This document shows positions 13,301-23,201 of a stretch of DNA of 64,000 bases, piece by piece. Below the pieces are notes generated by a model that had not been told where the DNA came from, did not search any database, and worked only from the letters and a program-made list of their open reading frames with translations. Each line of letters starts with the position of its first letter. Positions within the stretch are counted from its first letter, which is position 1. The translations under genes and the position numbers were made by a program. The stretch covers positions 612,317,673 through 612,381,672 of the forward strand of contig NC_081408.1 in assembly GCF_030272615.1 (NCBI RefSeq), read 5' to 3'. Source of the stretch: Cryptomeria japonica. Lineage: Eukaryota > Streptophyta > Pinopsida > Cupressales > Cupressaceae.

Positions 13301-15091
13301 TCTTGTTTTGAGTACCTTTGTGAGTCGTCCTTTGTCGCTGCCCTTGTGAGTGTCGGTTTCATGTTAGACCTTGGGTGGTGATGGCTCAGTTTTATGGATG
13401 CTCCCTTGGACCTCTTATTTTAGCTTTGATTATGTTCAGTTGGATCCTGTTCCTTGTAAGGATCGTTTTTGTATTTATCGACCGGTGTGGTCATTTGTAT
13501 ATTGCTTATGTATCGCCTTGATGGCTGGATAGTACTTGGTGTAACCTCTTGTACTCTTAACTTTATTAATTATCAGAGGGGTCTTGCAGTTGCGCAGACC
13601 CAGAGATGTAGCCCTTTAGGGGTGAACTCCGAGATCATTATGGTGTTATGTGATGAATTCTCTTATGTCTCCTTTATTCAGCTTTATCATGTATGTTTAA
13701 CTTATGTTAGAATGGTTAAGTGGATAATTGGAATTAACTATGAATGCTTATATTCAGTTCTTCCTTGAATGCCATGTTGATCGAATGCTTAAGTGTTTAG
13801 ATGTGAATCATCGTAGATGATGTTTGTAATCGTCTTTTGAAATGCAATAGGTTAGAATATGAAAGAATGTAACATAGAGTAATGAATTATACTCAGTTGT
13901 TGTTAAGGAATTTAAATATGCTTGGAAAGATCTCTTATGTTATGATGAAATCCTAGTGTATTAGAATGTTAGATGTATGGGTTGGAATTTTAAATGAAAA
14001 GCTTGAATGAGGTTGATGAATGGATCTTAATGATGAATCTTGCTTGTGATTTATATTTCCATCTTTGAAAGAAATTATCCTAATTGTGATTTATCTCGTT
14101 ATTAAGATATTCAGCTTAATGGATTAATTGTGTGAGTTAAATGAATTGTGAAATTTAAGTAATCTCGTTGGGAAACTCTTTAGGTGATAGTTATTGAAGT
14201 CTTCCGCTATGTAATCTGAATCGTTGAAACCTTGTTGCATCTTTGTGTTGTAACTTAAAAAAAAAAAAAAAAAATTTAAAAAAAATTTGCACTCTATTCT
14301 TGTTCTTTTAGCTTATCCCTTCGGGGTTTCTTGGCGGGGCATTACATGACAGCAAAAATGGAGGAATACACAGGGAAAATTGAAAAGCTTGAAAAGGAAC
14401 AAAATGTCAAGGCTATCTCTGTTGTGTCAGGAATTCTGAAACACGGGATTAATGTATTGAAAGGAAAATTGATGGTAGTGCATGATTTGCACAGGCAAGT
14501 AAAGCATCCTCTAAGGCTGTCACTTTTCTTGAACCTTTGTTCAATGTTTGGTCAGGAAGAAGCAGATTAATGGATAAGCTAGATACTGCAATGATGTATA
14601 GTGATGAGTTCCCTCCCAAGATCAGTGACACTAAAGACATGGTGGAGGTAATGAATGCATCTTATGCATTTTTCACAGGGAAGGATGTGCTTATAAATGA
14701 AAAATTGCAGACATTTGGGGAAGGTTATAGTAAATTGGTGCCTTCAATTTATGGTAGTAATGGAGATTTGAAATCAGTTTCTAATTGGACTAGTGAATTT
14801 GATTTGATTTTGCAGCAAGAAGAAATAATCAAGCATGTAAATGAATAGGTTGATGCTGATTTCCTTAACGATATGCTTGATTCACTGTTCAAGGTTGAGG
14901 TTGACCATGCAAATTTTATTCTTGAGTCCAAGGTAGTTATAGATGTTAGATGGATAGATTCAGTTGCAAAGTTGGAAGAGGTAAAGGCATTTGGTTGGCC
15001 AATAGACAAAGAGGTGGACAGGTGGCAAGCCATGCTAAAGCCAAAGAAGAAATCTCAGGTTGAGGTTGCTACCCAAGATTCCTCACAGTAA
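7371..15091 (+). pseudogene. Large element protein of unknown family, split by a solo LTR
   Basis: The first open segment (7371-8756, 462 codons) starts with a low-complexity KPKPKPTTSGAGG tail, then a globular region containing LWDLNMAKLIVPDVYVDVD, VSRVIRRKNQFALV and FHITGVACTDIDLERI. It resembles in style the putative plant transposon protein domain, but I do not recognise it firmly. A TAG at 8757 is followed in the same frame by RLVNVVSRFCDPEQ. Later parts are an acidic/basic linker (VQSPQATKKQKT, likely nuclear signal) and a coiled-coil-rich C-terminal region with repeated heptads. Further breaks: frameshifts near 9090, 9580 and 14,495, and stops at 9268, 9454, 9502 and 14,846. The protein continues after the LTR insertion at 14,352 and ends at 15,089-15,091. 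No catalytic motif is visible, so a structural or accessory role is possible. Confidence 0.6.
10073..14346 (+). mobile_element. 4,274-bp solo LTR with TGACA target-site duplication
   Basis: The sequence starts TGTAGTACCCC and ends GGGGCATTACA. These are imperfect inverted ends beginning TG and ending CA, as expected of an LTR. TGACA lies immediately outside both ends (10068-10072 and 14347-14351). The frame reading ADVT just left of the insertion continues as AKMEEYTGK just right of it once the LTR and one duplication copy are removed. I see no primer-binding site, polypurine tract or gag/pol frame, nor an internal copy of the ends, so it reads as one LTR left by recombination. It contains a GC-rich patch at 11,450-11,690 and a CTTCGGGGTTTCTTGGCGGG end typical of plant gypsy LTRs. 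Orientation is inferred from that end. A short non-autonomous element is the alternative. Confidence 0.85.
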
Positions 15092-15631
15092 TCCTAAGCT
15101 TGTTGAATCCTCATCTTATAAAAGGATTCCAAGATTAATTTGAGAGGGATGGCCACTTTTTCTTTTTGATCGATAGAGAGGGATAGCCAGTTGGCCACTT
15201 TTATTGATGTTGAACTTGAAAACTCTTATATAGTTATAATAGCTCAATTGTTCAAGAATTTGATAAGTGCATAGACTATAGTTGAATCGCATTGTGAATT
15301 TACTTTTTGATATCATTATGAATATAATATCAATATCATTTGCAGTTTGAGATCTTCACATAATTGTCTTTGTGTTGAATTTATGTTTTCACTGTGAATT
15401 GAATGGTCAAGGGTTTTTCAGTTTACATATGAATCTGGGTTGTGTATGTAATGGCATTATTCATAATTTCATTCCTATTTATCTACAAATGAATCTTATT
15501 GAAGTTTATTATCAGGTTGTCTTGAATTGTAAGTGACTCTATGCCCTAGGATAAGGTACTAGTCTGGGTATGTGCAAGCTAATGAGTCACAAATTTGCGG
15601 AAGTCTGCGTGTTGGAAAACGTGCCCCGCAA
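15092..15631. other. No gene seen; junction of two elements
   Basis: About 540 bases between the last codon of the element protein and the first AACGGGCCCCCGTT repeat of E1. There is no long frame. The left boundary of E1 should lie here, perhaps close to 15,595-15,630 where the base composition changes abruptly, but no duplication is evident. Confidence 0.5.
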
Positions 15632-15880
15632 AACGGGCCCCCGTTTTTAAAAAACGGGGGCCAGTTATAAAAAATGGGGGCCCGTTAATGGTTCGGCCTC
15701 CCGAGCTGAAAGGTCACAGGGTGCCGAAACCAAATAAAACGGGCCCCCATTTTTTAATAAACGGGCCCCCGTTTGTAAACAAAACGGGGGCCCGTTTTAA
15801 AAAGCTATTTTTACCCTTTTTTTTGGATAATTTTTCATTTTTACTGTTGCACAAGAGGATATCGAAAACGGGCCCCCGTG
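15632..15880. repeat. Left cluster of seven AACGGGCCCCCGTT repeats
   Basis: Seven copies in both orientations begin at 15,632, 15,653, 15,673, 15,738, 15,760, 15,783 and 15,867. Three match the consensus exactly on one strand or the other, and four carry one substitution. The motif is nearly self-complementary (AACGGG...CCCGTT) with a two-base offset that gives it direction. This GC-rich, CpG-containing cluster stands out sharply in AT-rich surroundings and matches the right-hand cluster at 26,375-26,509. Confidence 0.92.
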
Positions 15881-16151
15881 CTGTGGTTTCCACTTCAAGC
15901 CTCCACCACTATCCCAGGTGCACATTCTGTCATCTATTTTCACAGTTCATAATTTTCTTGTATATTTTTCTCTTTTTTTTGTGTATTATTTAGTTTTTTT
16001 TTATTATTTTAGTTTTTTTTAATAGTAGCATATAAATAAATTATTTTTTATATTTGTAAATTCTTGATTTTGATGTAAAATATTTTTGAACAGTTAACCC
16101 TATATCGTAATCAACAAATTTAGAAACCAAAACCAAACCTAGATAATTAAC

Positions 16152-16350
16152 AAAATGAAATCGACACAAACAAAAAACCGAAAATGAAATGGGAACAAAA
16201 ACAAAAACATTCGAAAATGAAATCGACACAAACAAAAAACCAAAAAATGAAATGGAAACAAAAACAAAAATGTTCGAAAATGAAATCGACACAAACAAAA
16301 AACAAAAAATGAAATGGAAACAAAAACAAAAATGTTCGAAAATGAAATTG
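16152..16350. repeat. 62-63-bp tandem repeat, about 3.2 copies
   Basis: Copies start at 16,152, 16,214, 16,277 and 16,339 with AAAATGAAATCGACACAAAC, followed by A-rich sequence and ACATTCG or ATGTTCG. All three frames of the complement stay open across the array because the unit lacks stops, which yields meaningless Phe/Cys-rich frames. It lies just inside the left repeat cluster of E1. Confidence 0.9.
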
Positions 16351-16488
16351 AAATAAAACCGAACATATGTACCTAAATTGTTCTTAATCCTCATTAGGCA
16401 ATACAAAAGTTACCACTAAATTAGTATAACCTTAAAAGTAATTAACATTAAGTTTTTCAAATTTTAGATATGAAAGTTTAGGCTTAGG

Positions 16489-16511
16489 TTTATGCCATGT
16501 CATGGCATAAA
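16489..16511. repeat. 23-bp palindrome followed by a degenerate copy
   Basis: TTTATGCCATG and CATGGCATAAA form perfect 11-bp arms around one base. About 20 bases downstream a weaker version (ATTATGTCATGTGATGGTATAA) is spelled with mismatches. It lies in the left arm of E1 and could be an additional binding site. Confidence 0.8.
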
Positions 16512-18657
16512 GGTCCTATTATGTCATGTGATGGTATAAAAGGATCAATTATGGACACAATTTTAGAGCAAAACTAGATAAGTTACTAAAATTGGAGTTT
16601 GGTTTACATAGGTTCATAAAGGAAGCTAATATGCCAAATATATAATTCATTAATACAAAATAAAAAATATTCTTGATTTATAATGTTGATTGATAATGAG
16701 TTTTCTAAATGGGGTGCTAATTATATATACATCCGAAAGATTTGAAAAATATAATTCCCAAGAAGTATTTTGAATATACAATTGAGGATATATATAATCT
16801 CATGGTTAAAGATGCTTAATTTCGATGAAAGTTATTTTTTGTATTACTATGTAAGAAATCCATAAATGGGATGAAAGTAAGACATGGCCATCTAGCATAG
16901 ATCATCTTATATGTTGAAGGAGTATTTTGAGTTATATTAGAATTATTTGATGTGATTAAGTCCTAATTTTAGGATATGTAGAGTTCTTTTACTTTTAAGG
17001 TTGAAATAAAACATGGTGATTATGTTTTATTATCACTTTTATGCTTAACCTAGGTAAAAATTTTAATGGAATTATTTTCATATTTAGATATATAGATCAC
17101 AACTTATTATTATTTGTATGTTTCTTGTTTCTTTGAAAGAAATGCATATTGATTTATTTATAAGTAATAATTTATCTAATTATGCATTTATGAAATATAT
17201 AGAAATTGAGATTTTTTTATTGAGGCTAATTAATTTTAAAACTCAATGGTTATATCCATATTATAATAATTTATTTAGAAAATATGTGACAACATGCTTA
17301 GTGTTAGACCATTTTGTCTTATATTGGCCTAGACATTCACTAGCGTTTAAAATATAATCTTTTTCTTGGTTTATTGGTTAAAAATTACATTTTATTAGTT
17401 AATTATATTAAAATTATTTTAGAGGTCCACTCTTTGAAACCTTCAATATAAAATTTGGAGTTAAAAATAAGATGATCTTGGCATTTTTTTTACTTCTCAC
17501 CTACTTAGTTAAACTATCATGCTAGAAAAGGGTGAATATCATAAACCATGCGGAAAATAACATTTTGGACCATTGGGTAATTTTGGTAAGGTGTGAAATA
17601 TTTTAAAAGGGGAAAGTGCCAATAGTAAATAGTAGATGCATTTTTAAGAAAAAAATTCTAAAGCAAGGTTGACTATTAGAATGTACCTTGATGTATTATT
17701 TTCCTATTTTATTAGATTATAATTTTATCTTCTTTGTTACTTATTTTTCCATTTGTTTCATAATTCATGTCTCAAGAGTAAATAAATAATTTTTTGTAGG
17801 ACTAGATTGAGAAATTGATTATCTCCATTGTTCATTCTTCTATTATACATTCCTTGAGGTTTGAATATTGTTTCCACGTCATTTTGGATGTATAAGTTTT
17901 TTTTGGGCTATGTATATAGTGATAATGTCTGAGTTCTTTTGTATTAGAAAATGATGATAACCTATTCTCATTCATTCCTTATTTTCTTACAAGGATTATG
18001 TAACCTTTCAAATTGTTAAGTTAAAATCTATCATCTTATATGGTCATCATGGTGATTCATTACATGAACATGTTGATCCTTGTAATTGTCCTCTTTTGCT
18101 TAATGCATTGATGTTGTATGTATTATGTGAAAAATTATAATTACAATGACTACACCATTATTATAGATGAATATCTTAATTTAAATTATGAAAACTAAGA
18201 TATTTAAATTTAATCTAGATCACAACTTGATTTGAACATTACATCATGTCCTTATTTTTGGACATGAACCAACTAACCTATGGGAATGCAACTTCCCAAT
18301 CAATAACTAATTTACTAATTACTAACTATTATCTAACCTATAATTCAACATCTAAATATTAATTTATTTTATATTTTATTATAATCTAAAACTATCTAAT
18401 GATGTAATATATTCAATGTTCTCCCCTTCTTACATATATTTGAACAAGAGATGGAATATTTCAAGACTTGAATGCAACCCTTATGTAAACTTTAATGATG
18501 TACATCTACTGATCCTCCTCACTAACCAAGAAACACTAGACTAACTCCATTAATGAATATTTCGAATTTAAAACCTATCAAATGTCTATAAAACACGAGA
18601 GAACCTAAAGGGTCTATATCCTCCTTGCCTAATGAGAGAGCAACATTTCTTTGAAAG
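16512..18657. other. Long AT-rich left arm of E1, no gene seen
   Basis: About 2.1 kb of strongly AT-rich DNA with scattered short frames only (the longest, about 79 codons near 17,118, has no recognisable features). I see no conserved motif. It lies between the left terminal cluster and the 20-bp repeat array, and may include intron or leader sequence of the plus-strand E1 gene or remnants of older insertions. Confidence 0.5.
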
Positions 18658-18817
18658 TCCCAATGAGCCTCAAATGATCCTAATGAATGTAGGGCAGTCT
18701 TAATGAACCTAAGAAAGTCCTAATGAGCCTAAGAAAGAAATAATGAACTTGGGACAATCCTAATGAACCTAGGATAGTCCTAATGAACCTACGATAGTGT
18801 AAACAAGCCTAGTATAG
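18658..18817. repeat. Eight tandem copies of a 20-bp unit
   Basis: Consecutive 20-base units of the form TCCTAATGAACCTAGGATAG run without gaps from 18,658 to 18,817. Central units are close to consensus and the outer ones diverge. The register is exact (starts every 20 bases). It is followed at about 18,831 by CACTACAAAAAAG. The period, close to two helical turns, would place all units on one face of the DNA. Confidence 0.9.
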
Positions 18818-19668
18818 TGTAAGAAAAAAACACTACAAAAAAGACCTCAAATGCGTTAAATGAATTTCCCAATAACGCACTCGTGTTTATCTTTTTTTGG
18901 TCATTTGGCTACCTTTTTTTACAACATCTTGGTGTATACGCCCCTAAGAAGACCTTTTCCTCAAAACTTTCTTGGATCATGAACTCCTCATGTTTTGTCT
19001 TTACATGACAACCACTTAGAATATAATATGTTTTAAGTATGTCATTTATAGTCATGGGAGATTAGTTTTTTTTTAAGATTGTTTGAAGACTAATCAATGT
19101 AATATGAATTGATGACAATTATCTCAAAACTATGTAATTGAATTCTAATAAATTATCATGCGTACACTAAAACACTAGAAATATGGAGCATCCAAACACA
19201 CACTTGCATTTTTCAAAATAACTTTAAGTTAAAGTTAACAAAATATTATGTTGTCTTAGTAATATTGTTTCCATGCTATATATTCTTACACTAGAAGGAG
19301 GATCATCTTATTTCTCACTTCTTTATTGATCTTATGTATGAAATATTTTATATTGATTTTAATAGTTGATGCATTTTACAAGAAATGAATTTATTAAATT
19401 GAATATATAATAGATTTATGATGTTTCATTGAAAGTTTTTATTAAGTTTTGTGCGCAAATTTTATATTTCAAGATTCAATAGTATGTACATGTATATTTT
19501 TTTAAGTTCAATATTATATTATATATTTCATGTGTATCTCATTCAACAACATAGAAATGTTACTATTTATAAATATTTTTTTTTAATTTAGTAAAATAGA
19601 TTCTTCTTTGACATAGAGTTGTATATAATTCATGTATATCTTTATATATGCAGGAGTTCTTTGCTATC
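18818..19668. other. AT-rich upstream region of the E1 plus-strand gene
   Basis: No long frame. It contains CACTACAAAAAAG at 18,831, which resembles the end of a CACTA transposon, but no partner end was found. Just before the first recognised coding exon there is TATATATGCAG, an intron acceptor-like sequence ending at about 19,653, so a 5' leader exon probably lies somewhere upstream. Confidence 0.45.
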
Positions 19669-21911
19669 ATGGATTTTTTTGACATAGATGAACTATTAGG
19701 TGAAAATCCCCCACCACAACCCCCTCCTCCTCCTCCTCCACCACCACCACCACCACCACCACCACCACCACCACCACAACCCCCTAGATTGGATGAAATT
19801 CGTTTAAGAGAATGAATTAATGAAAACCTACAAGTGATTGAACAAAACATTACTACTATCCAAAATGAGCAAGTCACGCCACCCCATCTTGTAGAGTTTG
19901 CAAAATCAATGCAAACTGTTGTCGAGTCAGTTAGATCTGTTGATTCTCAATTAGATCAATTTCATAGACGACGACAAGAGTTGCGTGATTTTTATGCCGA
20001 TGGTTTAACTTATAGACAAATCACAGATTTGAAAATAACCAAAGCTCATTTATGTCCATATTTTACCAACCCAAAAACAAGAGAACCAATGCAACCTAAC
20101 CAGAAAAGAATTTCAATTAGGTGGTGTGTGCATCCAGAAATGGCTAGATACTTTTGGGATAGATGGTGGATGGTTTTTGATTATCCACCACATCATAATT
20201 ATGAGGTCCCTTTTTATTTTTTGAAGAAATTATACTGTGAGTTTGTAATGAACCAAAAACCAAATTATTTTGATATTAAGTCATTCCAGGGTGTTGGTCG
20301 TGGAATGCCACAGCATAGATTAAGGGCATGGAGTAATAATCCCCTACCGGATCCACCCATAGTTCCACTTGTTGCTCCATCGATTCCTGCAGATGTCCAA
20401 AATACATCATTCATTTCGACATTAGATGCTTTGACTTCCCTCACAGGGAACCTGAGTGAGCAAGCTGCTCACATGGCATCTGCTCCTCGATGGATACCAC
20501 ATATGTGTTCGAGTTTTCATGAGACATGTGTAGGTCCTACTACTGCTGCAGGATCTACTTCAGTTCCAGATGAGCATGATGCAGCAGATGATAGTATGAT
20601 GACATCTTATATGGATTTTCTTTGCTCGGATGTTCATCTTGACCAGGTATAGATATATATACATGTACATGTCAATCTTTTTATGTACTTCATTAAATAT
20701 AGGTATAAACTAAGTGCATCTCTTTTTTTATACAATCTAATACTTCATTAAATAAATTTTGTTTATGTAGATAAGGACTACGCCTAATATTAGAGTCAAT
20801 ATTGCATCTACTGGAAGACAACTCGGCACACCTTATGGGGTATAGTATAAATTTATATCTGGACATTGTACTAGATCTTTTTAAGTTAATATGCTATCGT
20901 CGTATATTATATAAGTTTTCATGTTGATACATTGAATGCTTCTTTCTCCAGGATTCAGGTCATGAGGGACCCTCTACATCACATCGAGAAGAGGGTCTGA
21001 CTATTGTGACACCATCTATGGTATGTATCTTATAATTCTTAACTTAAATATGAACTCTTACAATATTGTAACTTTACTTGAAATTATTTAGTACACATAT
21101 ATATGTTCACTAAATATGATTTCATTAAATGCATGTATGCAGGTGGACACTACCATTAGGATAGGTTATCCTCATAATTTTGATCAGAGCCGATTTGAAC
21201 GCACATCGACATCCTTTGAGGTATTAATATGTAATACTTAATTTGATCTTATTTTGACTCTTAATTTAAGATTTAATTGGACACTTTGAATTTGACCTTG
21301 TACAGGAGTTAGCTAGCACTGCATTTGGTGTTGATACTGCACAAGATACTGCTAGAGGAGATACTGCTAGAGGGTTTGATGAGCATATGGTAAGTTTGTA
21401 ACTTAATTTATGAATTCTACTATATTTGATAAATGATTCTTTTAATAGTTAATTTCAAGTAATATTTTAATATTATTTTTTTATTGTACAGCATGAGACA
21501 GGTGGATCTGGACCACGTCCCGGGGACAAGAGAGATACTGCTACAAGATCTGATGAGCATATGGTAAGTTTGTAACTTAATTTATGAATTCTACTATATT
21601 TGATAAATGATTCTTTTAATACTTAATTTCAAGTAATATTTTAATATTATTTTTTTATTGTACAGCATGAGGCAGGTGGATCTGGACCACGTCCTAGGGA
21701 CAAGAGAGATACTGCTACAGGTTCTGATGAGCATATGGTAAGTTTGTAACTTAATTTACGAATTCTACTATATTTGATAAATGATTCTTTTAATAGTTAA
21801 TTTCAAGTAATATTTTAATATTATTTTTTTATTGTACAGCATGAGACAGGTGGATCTGGACCACGTCCTGGGGACAAGAGACCACGAGATGTTATTGATG
21901 ACAGAACTTAG
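19669..21911 (+). pseudogene. E1 partner gene: eight phase-0 exons, unknown function
   Basis: Inferred exons: 19,669-20,646; 20,771-20,839; 20,952-21,020; 21,143-21,220; 21,306-21,389; 21,492-21,563; 21,666-21,737; 21,840-21,911. Every intron is GT...AG and sits between codons. Exon 1 encodes MDFFDIDELLGENPPP, a run of more than 20 prolines, a coiled region, then a globular block with RQITDLKITKAHLCPYF, RISIRWCVHPEMARYFWDRW and VPFYFLKKLYCEFVMN. The downstream exons are small and hydrophilic and end in three related 24-codon units (HETGGSGPRPGDKR). A TGA at 19,813, probably from CGA, interrupts exon 1; translation could restart downstream. I do not recognise the protein. Its convergent placement opposite the transposase suggests an accessory DNA-binding or regulatory factor, comparable in layout to two-gene elements such as CACTA. 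Confidence 0.65.
21390..21911 (+). repeat. 174-bp intron-plus-exon cassette, three tandem copies
   Basis: Each unit is a 102-base intron (starting GTAAGTTTGTAAC and ending TTATTGTACAG) plus a 72-base exon beginning CATGAGACAGG. Introns start at 21,390, 21,564 and 21,738; exons start at 21,492, 21,666 and 21,840. The copies are nearly identical, introns included, so the expansion is recent relative to the element. Because exon length is a multiple of three and the phase is 0, adding or skipping a cassette keeps the frame. The last exon copy diverges after GDKR and contains the stop. Confidence 0.95.
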
Positions 21912-21959
21912 ATTTTACTATTTATTTGGCTTTGATATGTACTTTTTTATGGACTTTAC

Positions 21960-22400
21960 ACATTTGTTTACACGTGCACATACTTTATATATATGGATAG
22001 TTGCATAATAGGATTAGATCATATATATTTTGTGCATACTTTATATATTTTGTGCACATTAGATATTATGTGGAGTGAACATCATGTTACCATCTAGACA
22101 TATATATGGATTAGATATTATATGGATTATGTGGACTTGAAATTTTACTGTTTATTTGTTTACACGTGCACACACATACTTTATATATATGGATAGTTTC
22201 ATAATAGGATTAGATCATATATATTATGTGCATACTTTATGTGTATTGTGCGCATTAGATATTATGTGGACTTGAAATTATGTGCACATTAGATCATATA
22301 TATTGACTTGAAATTATGTGGACTTGAAATTTTGCGCATACTTTATATATTATGTGGACTTGAAATTTTATTTATGGAAGTTGTGCTTAAACAACTTTAT
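21960..22400. repeat. Direct repeats between the convergent E1 genes
   Basis: A roughly 80-base segment beginning TTTACACGTGCACA occurs at 21,968 and again at 22,159. Each copy continues with ACTTTATATATATGGATAGTT and GGATTAGATCATATATATT. Shorter echoes of ATGTGGACTTGAAATT recur up to about 22,400. It lies immediately downstream of the plus-strand stop codon, so it is 3' UTR or intergenic. Confidence 0.8.
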
Positions 22401-22714
22401 AGGCATTATGTGGACTTGTAATTTTATTTTTGGAATTTTATTTAAATAGTTCTTGTGATTAGATAAACTACATGTGCATACATCATGAACTAAGTATCGA
22501 AACATATCTTATAATTATAACATATTCTAAATCAAAAAGTATCATTTAACAAATATAATGAATAGAACTTGATTAAAACATAATTATCTCATTCATAAAT
22601 TTGACCAGTAGTCTCTCATTTATGTATATTGTACACAAAATGTAATCAAGAAGACATATCTAAAATAAAATAAACAGTCTATTTAAATTATAATAATAAG
22701 TATTTATATCTCTC

Positions 22715-23135
22715 AAAATACAACATAAAGTATGCACAAACAATAGTAGTCATTGAGGGCAAGTCTACTCTGAGAGACCTAGAAAAAAAAATACATATGA
22801 TTAGTTTTTATAATCAGGATGCATTGAATTTAAAATACAACATAAAGTATGCACAAACAATATAGTAGTCATTGAGGCCAAGTCTACTTTGAGAGACCTA
22901 GAAAAAGTAAATACATATGATTAGTTTTTATAATCAGAATACATTGAATTTAAAATACAAATGGATTTGCCTTAAGGGTACAAAAATTTAACTTACTTGT
23001 AATTATTCAAAATGAAACATAAAGTATGCACAAATAACTTTGTTTTCATTGATGCCTTCTACTTGTGGTAGACCTGAAACAAAATTTTAGTAGATTAGAT
23101 TTTGTAATTATGATTCATGATTTAAAATACTATAT
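22715..23135 (-). repeat. About 117-120-bp tandem array with splice-like signals
   Basis: Copies begin at 22,715 and 22,832 (AAAATACAACATAAAGTATG), with a more diverged third at about 23,011. On the minus strand each unit contains a TTCTAG or TTTCAG acceptor followed by GTCTCTCA or GTCTACCA. The third unit ends CAAGTAAGTT, a strong donor. The array directly follows the transposase stop at 23,202, itself followed by CAAGTAAGTT. A spliced, duplicated 3' untranslated region is the simplest reading. Confidence 0.7.
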
Positions 23136-23201
23136 ATAATATGCATCGCGACTTTTAAAAGGGAGGTGGATTAAGGGTTCAAATTATAACTTACTTGATA
23201 T

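Noticed and set aside
15632-15880. CRISPR-like array
   Set aside because: The repeats are short, in both orientations, irregularly spaced and without unique spacers, and the DNA is eukaryotic. They fit transposon subterminal repeats.
16041-16406. Minus-strand frames of 60-121 codons rich in Phe and Cys
   Set aside because: All three frames are open over a 62-bp tandem repeat, and their residues simply repeat with the unit.
18831-18843. A complete CACTA transposon starting here
   Set aside because: Only one end-like motif was found, with no complementary end, 3-bp duplication or TnpA/TnpD-like gene. It is kept as a hint only.
19563-19877. Minus-strand glycine-rich frame
   Set aside because: It is the antisense of the proline run in the E1 partner gene.
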